Origin: Gemmatimonadota bacterium
Lineage (GTDB): Bacteria > Latescibacterota > UBA2968 > GCA-2709665
DNA length: 64,000 bases
NCBI GenBank assembly: GCA_028873695.1
Contig: JAPPNU010000008.1
Location: forward strand, 184,568-248,567
Direction of reading: 5' to 3'
In this document: positions 59,453 to 64,000 of the stretch, one piece after another
How the letters are laid out: each line of letters begins with the position of its first letter
How positions within the stretch are numbered: the stretch's first letter is position 1
The notes under the pieces: model-generated
What the model saw: only the letters and a program-made list of their open reading frames with translations
Databases searched by the model: none
Told to the model about the DNA's origin: nothing
Made by a program: the position numbers and the translations under genes

Positions 59453-60790
59453 GTGCTGCAGAGTTTCCAGAGTGCGTTTCGAATCCCCGAATTGCGCAAT
59501 CGCATCCTGTTCACACTGGGTATTCTTGTGGTCTTCCGGATTGGCACGTACGTGACCATTCCCGGCATCGACCCAAGGGCGCTGGACGAGTATTTCAGCA
59601 GCGCCGCTACCGGTGTCTTGGGATTCTACGACATGTTTGCCGGCGGCGCGTTCGGCCGTGCAACCGTCTTCGCGCTTGGCATTATGCCGTATATCAGCGC
59701 CTCGATCATACTCCAGTTGATGGGCGCTGTAATCCCGTTCTTGCAGAAGCTCCAGAAAGAGGGTGAAGAGGGACGCAAGAAGATCACCCAATATACCCGC
59801 TACGGGACCGTTGCGCTGGCCGCCGCGCAGTCTTTTGGCGTCAGCCTGTTTATGGAAAGCCTCCGGTCTCCAATCACGGGCATGCTGGTTGTGCCGGACC
59901 CGGGCCTGGGCTTTCGGTTGTTGACAATTCTGACCATCACCGCAGGAACCGTATTTGTGATGTGGCTGGGTGAGCAGATCGACGACCGGGGTATCGGCAA
60001 CGGCATGTCGATGTTGATTTTCATAGGGATCATTGCCCGTGCGCCCGCTGCGGTTATTCAGGAATATCAGGATTTCGTGGCCAACAACAAGCCCATCCTG
60101 CTGGAGCTGTTCGTGGTCGTTATTATCATCGCGGTTACGGCGCTCGTGGTGCTCATAACGCAGGGAACGCGGAAAATCCCCGTGCAATACGCCAAACGGG
60201 TCGTGGGCAGGCGCGTATACGGCGGCCAGAGCACCCACATTCCACTGAAGGTGAATACTTCGGGAGTAATGCCGATTATATTCGCGCAGGCCATTATGTT
60301 CCTGCCGTCTACTCTGGCCAATTTTTTTCCGATGAACGAGTGGGTGCAGGATATGGCGTCCCGTTTTTCGCCGGCCACCACGTTGCACGCGCTGCCATAC
60401 TGGATTCTCTACTCCGCGATGATCATCTTTTTCGCCTATTTTTATACGGCAATCGTCTTCAATCCGGTAGACCTCGCCGATAATATGAAGCGACAGGGCG
60501 GGTTCATTCCGGGGATCCGGCCCGGTCGACGCACCTCCGACTTTATAGACCGGATTCTGACCCGAATCACGCTTCCGGGATCGATCTTCCTCGCGGCGAT
60601 TGCGGTCTTTCCGTTTTTCGTTATCAGTTGGGCCGACGTGAACCCCGGTCTGATTGACTTCTTCGGGGGTACCGGACTTCTGATTATCGTCGGGGTAGCG
60701 CTGGACACGCTGCAGCGGGTGGAGTCACACCTCCTCATGCGGCATTACGACGGCTTTATGAAAAAGGGAAGGTTGAGGGGCCGGAGATGA
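59453..60790 (+). CDS. secY: Preprotein translocase subunit SecY
   Basis: A 445-aa protein-conducting channel with ten membrane helices. Conserved parts: [32 protein letters not shown], the plug region, the [11 protein letters not shown] segment (helix 4-5 area), [20 protein letters not shown] and the C-terminal [35 protein letters not shown] is five bases before GTG 59453; GTG 59450 is possible but has too short a spacing. It is followed at once by rpmJ, without adk, map or infA. Confidence 0.95.
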   Translation: MLQSFQSAFRIPELRNRILFTLGILVVFRIGTYVTIPGIDPRALDEYFSSAATGVLGFYDMFAGGAFGRATVFALGIMPYISASIILQLMGAVIPFLQKLQKEGEEGRKKITQYTRYGTVALAAAQSFGVSLFMESLRSPITGMLVVPDPGLGFRLLTILTITAGTVFVMWLGEQIDDRGIGNGMSMLIFIGIIARAPAAVIQEYQDFVANNKPILLELFVVVIIIAVTALVVLITQGTRKIPVQYAKRVVGRRVYGGQSTHIPLKVNTSGVMPIIFAQAIMFLPSTLANFFPMNEWVQDMASRFSPATTLHALPYWILYSAMIIFFAYFYTAIVFNPVDLADNMKRQGGFIPGIRPGRRTSDFIDRILTRITLPGSIFLAAIAVFPFFVISWADVNPGLIDFFGGTGLLIIVGVALDTLQRVESHLLMRHYDGFMKKGRLRGRR

Positions 60791-60806
60791 CCGAAAGGAC
60801 AGACCG

Positions 60807-60923
60807 ATGAGGGTCCGAGCATCCGTCAAAAAACGTTGCAATCACTGCAAGGTCATTCGCCGAAAGGGCGTCGTCCGCGTGATATGCAAACACGATCCAA
60901 GTCATAAACAGAGACAGGGTTAG
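60807..60923 (+). CDS. rpmJ: 50S ribosomal protein L36
   Basis: A 38-codon gene: [20 protein letters not shown] and on to [12 protein letters not shown]. The zinc ligands C11, C14, C27 and H32 are present. It lies between secY and rpsM, the standard position except that infA is missing just before it. Confidence 0.94.
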   Translation: MRVRASVKKRCNHCKVIRRKGVVRVICKHDPSHKQRQG

Positions 60924-60955
60924 CCCTTCGGAATCCGAACGAAGGAGGAGATACG

Positions 60956-61336
60956 ATGGCTCGTATCGCAGGTGTCGACGTTCCCCGCGAAAAGCGCGTG
61001 GAAATTGCACTGACCTATATTTATGGAATCGGCAGAAGCTCCTCAAACCGGATCCTTGAAAAAACGCAGATTTCACCGGACACCCGCGTCGACGCATTGA
61101 GCGAGGAAGACGTCACGAAACTCCGGAGCGTGATCGAGGGGGAATACCGGGTGGAAGGCAACCTCAGAAGCGAAGTGGCCATGAACATCAAGCGGCTCAT
61201 GGACATCGGCTGCTACCGCGGGTTGAGGTGGCGGAGGGGGCTCCCGGTGCGCGGCCAGCGGACCCGGACGAACGCCCGGACTCGAAAAGGTCCCAAGAAG
61301 GGTCAGATTGCCAAGAGAAAGAAAGTACAACACTAA
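60956..61336 (+). CDS. rpsM: 30S ribosomal protein S13
   Basis: A 126-aa protein: [34 protein letters not shown], then [44 protein letters not shown] precedes the ATG. The family B element begins one base after its TAA. Confidence 0.95.
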   Translation: MARIAGVDVPREKRVEIALTYIYGIGRSSSNRILEKTQISPDTRVDALSEEDVTKLRSVIEGEYRVEGNLRSEVAMNIKRLMDIGCYRGLRWRRGLPVRGQRTRTNARTRKGPKKGQIAKRKKVQH

Positions 61337-61337
61337 T

Positions 61338-61508
61338 CGAAGCTAAGACGCTGCGTTTAGATTCCCAGCGGTCTTCGCGCGGCTGCAAGAGCGCCGGTCG
61401 GCGTCGGTCAAACCCACCCGTATAGAAAAATACGGGCGGATCTTCCCGCCTTGACCGCCACTTTTTCGCTCGCGCTCGGGAACTCACCGTTAAATCTAAA
61501 CAACTTCC
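61338..61508 (+). repeat. MITE-like element family B, copy 1 (about 171 bp)
   Basis: It lies between rpsM and rpsK. The outer ends are imperfect inverted repeats (CGAAGCTAAG at the left, AACAACTTCC at the right). Matching blocks shared with copy 2 at 63677 include TTCCCAGCG, TTCGCGCGGCTG, CACCCGTATAGA and TTTCGCTCGCGCTCG. The centre forms a hairpin, CCCGTAT against ATACGGG. The right end abuts AAGGAGG, the SD of rpsK. Confidence 0.85.
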
Positions 61509-61522
61509 AAGGAGGCGATCAC

Positions 61523-61912
61523 TTGCCGCCGGAACAGAAAAGAGGCCGAAGAAGGAGCAAGCGGGTCGACGGACAGGGCGTTGCGCACATTAAGGCCACG
61601 TTCAACAATACCATCGTTACCCTGACCGACAAGGACGGACACGTGATTTCGTGGTCCACGACCGGCAAGGTGGGCTTCAAGGGTTCACGCAAGAGTACGC
61701 CGTTTGCCGCTCAGTTGGCCGCGGAAGCCGCGGCAAAGGATGCGATGTCCCTGGGGCTGCGACGTGTCGAGGTCTGGGTCAAGGGTCCAGGCGTCGGCCG
61801 CGAAGCCGCCGTCCGCGCTCTGCAGGGCGCGGGGTTGGAAATCGCGGCTATTCGTGACGTTACACCGATTCCTCACAACGGTTGCCGGCCGCCGAAGCGG
61901 CGGCGCGTATAG
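61523..61912 (+). CDS. rpsK: 30S ribosomal protein S11
   Basis: A 129-aa protein from TTG 61523 with AAGGAGG seven bases upstream. Contains [46 protein letters not shown] and [22 protein letters not shown], ending [15 protein letters not shown]. An earlier in-frame start at 61451 lies inside the family B element and is rejected. Confidence 0.95.
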   Translation: MPPEQKRGRRRSKRVDGQGVAHIKATFNNTIVTLTDKDGHVISWSTTGKVGFKGSRKSTPFAAQLAAEAAAKDAMSLGLRRVEVWVKGPGVGREAAVRALQGAGLEIAAIRDVTPIPHNGCRPPKRRRV

Positions 61913-61939
61913 CGGCACCCGACCTGGGAGGTCTATTGC

Positions 61940-62569
61940 ATGGCAAGGTATACGGATTCGAGTTGCAAATTGTGTCGACGTGAAGGGGTTAAGCTGTTCC
62001 TCAAGGGCGAACGCTGCTATCTGGACAAATGCTCGTTTGAAAAGCGCAGCTATGCGCCCGGCATGCACGGGCAGCGGCAGGGACGCAAACCTTCAGAATA
62101 TGCCCTGCAGCTCAGGGAGAAGCAGAAGGCCAAACGCCAGTACGGCGTGCTGGAGAGTCAGTTTCGAGGTTATTATCACAAGGCCGCCCGCCGGAAGGGT
62201 GTGACCGGGGAACTCCTCCTGCAGACGCTTGAGAGCCGCCTGGACAACGTCACTCACCGGCTGGGCTTCGCGCCTTCTCACAAGGCGGCGCGTCAGCTCG
62301 TGCGCCACCGGCACATCATGGTGAACGGACGCATCGTCGACGTCCCATCCTTTCAGGTCTCGCCCGGGGATACCGTTCAGGTCCGGGAAAAGAGCCGCCA
62401 GCTGGCGTTGGTCCACGACGCCATCAAGCGGATCGGCGAGGGACGACAGGCGTCGTGGCTGTCCCTGGACAAAGTGAATCTCACCGGAACCGTTCTCGAT
62501 TATCCCGACAGGGAGGGTATTCCGACTCCCGTCGAAGAGCAACTCATCGTGGAGTTGTATTCGAAATAG
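61940..62569 (+). CDS. rpsD: 30S ribosomal protein S4, zinc type
   Basis: A 209-aa protein. The N-terminal zinc site is formed by C9, C12, C26 and C31 ([23 protein letters not shown]). The S4 domain [47 protein letters not shown] follows. A primary 16S binder; in many bacteria it represses the alpha operon. Confidence 0.95.
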   Translation: MARYTDSSCKLCRREGVKLFLKGERCYLDKCSFEKRSYAPGMHGQRQGRKPSEYALQLREKQKAKRQYGVLESQFRGYYHKAARRKGVTGELLLQTLESRLDNVTHRLGFAPSHKAARQLVRHRHIMVNGRIVDVPSFQVSPGDTVQVREKSRQLALVHDAIKRIGEGRQASWLSLDKVNLTGTVLDYPDREGIPTPVEEQLIVELYSK

Positions 62570-62659
62570 TCGTAGCGGCTCGACGATGAGTGGCGCCGTT
62601 TTCACAGCAGGGAACGGATTGCCATACTGTCTTACCGTGGATCCAAGGAGAATTCCTGT

Positions 62660-63676
62660 ATGAAGCCCAAGAACTTCCAGATGCCCAGATCCGTGCAGAT
62701 CGATGAGGATAGCCTGACCGATTCTTACGGGATGTTCACGGTACAACCTCTTGAACGCGGGTTTGGTACCACCATTGGCAATGCATTGCGCCGGATATTG
62801 CTCTCATCGATTGAAGGCGCGGCCGTCAAGGCCATTCGCGTGGAAGGGGTACAGCACGAGTTCTCCGTTGTACAGGGCGTCGTCGAAGACATGACTGAAA
62901 TCGTACTGAATCTCAAAGAGGTAAACCTGAGGGTGCATTCGGACGAAGACAAGTTGCTTCGTATCGACAGGGAGGGGCCTGACGCGTTGACGGCGAAGGA
63001 ACTGGAGGTGGACGCCGACGTCGAAGTGATGAATCCCGATCAGCACATCGCGTCTCTGGATCAGGACGGGCATCTCGAAATGGAGATCACCGTTGGCAAA
63101 GGGCGGGGTTACGTGCTGGCTGAAGAGAATGACGTCACCGACCCGGCCACCGATACGATTATGCTCGACTCGGCGTTTTCTCCCATCAGAAAGGTGCACT
63201 ACGAGGTGGACAACGCCCGCGTGGGGCAGCAGACGGACTACGACAAGCTGACGCTGACAGTCTGGACAAACGGGGCGATTCGGCCTGACGACGCCGTGTC
63301 TCATGCGGCAAAGATATTGAAGGACCACCTTGAGCTCTTCATTCACTTCGAGGAAGAGCCTGAGGAGGAGAACGAAGATCTCATCGACGAAGACACGCAG
63401 CGCGTGGCCACGCTTCTGCAGATGCCGGTGGAAGAACTGGAACTGTCGGTGCGTTCCGCCAACTGTTTGAAGGCCGCCAGTATACTGACCCTGGAAGACC
63501 TTGTCCAGAAGACCGAGACGGAAATGCTGAAGTTCCGGAATTTCGGCCGCAAATCGCTGAACGAGTTGACCGCAATCCTGGAAGGGCTGGGCATTCAGTT
63601 TGGCATGGATATATCGAAATACAGCGGGATTGCCCCGAAGAGCGAGGAAGTCGCGGTACTGGAAGATGAATTCTGA
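62660..63676 (+). CDS. rpoA: DNA-directed RNA polymerase subunit alpha
   Basis: A 338-aa subunit. [48 protein letters not shown]-terminal domain (about 260-325): [46 protein letters not shown], which binds UP elements and activators. AAGGAG lies about 9 bases before the ATG. The family B copy 2 begins right after its TGA. Confidence 0.95.
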   Translation: MKPKNFQMPRSVQIDEDSLTDSYGMFTVQPLERGFGTTIGNALRRILLSSIEGAAVKAIRVEGVQHEFSVVQGVVEDMTEIVLNLKEVNLRVHSDEDKLLRIDREGPDALTAKELEVDADVEVMNPDQHIASLDQDGHLEMEITVGKGRGYVLAEENDVTDPATDTIMLDSAFSPIRKVHYEVDNARVGQQTDYDKLTLTVWTNGAIRPDDAVSHAAKILKDHLELFIHFEEEPEEENEDLIDEDTQRVATLLQMPVEELELSVRSANCLKAASILTLEDLVQKTETEMLKFRNFGRKSLNELTAILEGLGIQFGMDISKYSGIAPKSEEVAVLEDEF

Positions 63677-63838
63677 GAAGCTGTCTTAATGTTCCCAGCG
63701 TTCTTCGCGCGGCTGGAAAAGCGCCGGGCGGCGTTGGTCAAAGCCACCCGTATAGACAGACAGGGGCGGATTTTCCCGCCTCGACCGTCACTCTTTCGCT
63801 CGCGCTCGTGAACGCACCGGTCATTTAAAACAGCTTCC
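63677..63838 (+). repeat. MITE-like element family B, copy 2 (about 162 bp)
   Basis: It starts on the base after the rpoA stop (GAAGCTGTCTTAATG) and ends near CATTTAAAACAGCTTCC, giving a terminal inverted repeat of about 15 bases. Halves are complementary over much of their length. It shares long blocks with copy 1 at 61338 and separates rpoA from rplQ. Confidence 0.86.
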
Positions 63839-63855
63839 AAACGGAAAGACGCGTT

Positions 63856-64000
63856 ATGAGACACGGAAAACGGGGGCGCAAACTCGGGCGTACGGCCAGC
63901 CACAAGAAGGCAATGTTGAACAACATGGCCACGTCGCTCTTCACGCACGGTTCCATACGCACGACCCACGCAAAGGCCAAGGAGTTGCGCGGCGTGGCCG
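63856..64000 (+). CDS. rplQ: 50S ribosomal protein L17 (partial, cut by window end)
   Basis: Forty-eight codons are present: [20 protein letters not shown], then [25 protein letters not shown], the L17 N-terminus. The rest lies beyond the window. Start ATG 63856 with a weak GGAAAG SD. It ends the alpha operon in the usual order after rpoA. Confidence 0.93.
   Translation, partial: MRHGKRGRKLGRTASHKKAMLNNMATSLFTHGSIRTTHAKAKELRGVA

Overview
The window is GC-rich bacterial chromosome using the standard code (TAA, TAG and TGA all end clear genes). It looks Gram-negative: there are exported solute-binding and Bat proteins with signal peptides, a BamD-like lipoprotein and a one-helix SecE. GTG and TTG starts are common and are backed by Shine-Dalgarno (SD) sites. 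The Bat/Gld-type genes, the carbohydrate genes (acid-sugar dehydratase-like enolase, PL22-like lyase, Gfo/Idh/MocA oxidoreductase, sugar isomerase-like barrel) and the many dispersed palindromic repeats suit an uncultured heterotroph near the FCB group (Latescibacterota/Zixibacteria-like). That placement is inference only; no 16S rRNA is present.

Region 1 (1-14.3 kb) is accessory. An 8-bp tandem array runs into the SD of an enolase-superfamily gene. Small antitoxin-like genes follow: a solo HicB-like gene, a coupled 58-aa plus HicB-like pair, and a DUF4160-DUF2442 pair. Next come a carboxymuconolactone decarboxylase-like gene, a complete PotBCAD-type ABC importer operon, a retropepsin-like protein and two decayed small ORFs, one running into a REP-like repeat. 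After these lies a large PLD-nuclease plus P-loop NTPase gene split by an in-frame TGA, then a Gfo/Idh/MocA gene and a PL22-like beta-propeller gene.

Region 2 (14.3-28.4 kb) is one long co-directional envelope cluster. It holds a TPR lipoprotein, MoxR, DUF58, an ABC ATPase, an ABC-2 permease, a GldG-like auxiliary protein, a DUF4340 protein, a BatD-like/DUF4381-like protein and BatA-E. The 3' end of the DUF4340 gene is followed by a degenerate tandem copy of itself. Region 3 (28.4-33 kb) has threonine synthase, a plant-type cystathionine gamma-synthase, a DUF4013 membrane protein and a convergent sugar isomerase-like gene.

Region 4 (33.1-64 kb) is the translation/transcription core: tRNA-Tyr, tRNA-Gly, tRNA-Thr, rpmG, tRNA-Trp, secE, nusG, rplKAJL, rpoBC, rpsLG, fusA, tuf, then the complete S10-spc-alpha series to rplQ, which is cut by the window end. 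Two small genes, rpmG (50 codons) and rpmJ (38 codons), were found by reading the sequence. The usual tuf copy after tRNA-Thr, and adk-map-infA between secY and rpmJ, are absent.

The most unusual feature is a set of five MITE-like, nearly fully palindromic elements of 145-171 bp. They fall in two families, A (three copies) and B (two copies), and sit inside the ribosomal operons. Four of the five start at or within one base of the upstream stop codon and end just before the next gene's SD. They should make large hairpins in the polycistronic mRNA. A perfect-consensus sigma70 promoter (TTGACA-17-TATAAT) overlaps the rpoC stop codon and probably gives the str/S10 genes independent transcription.
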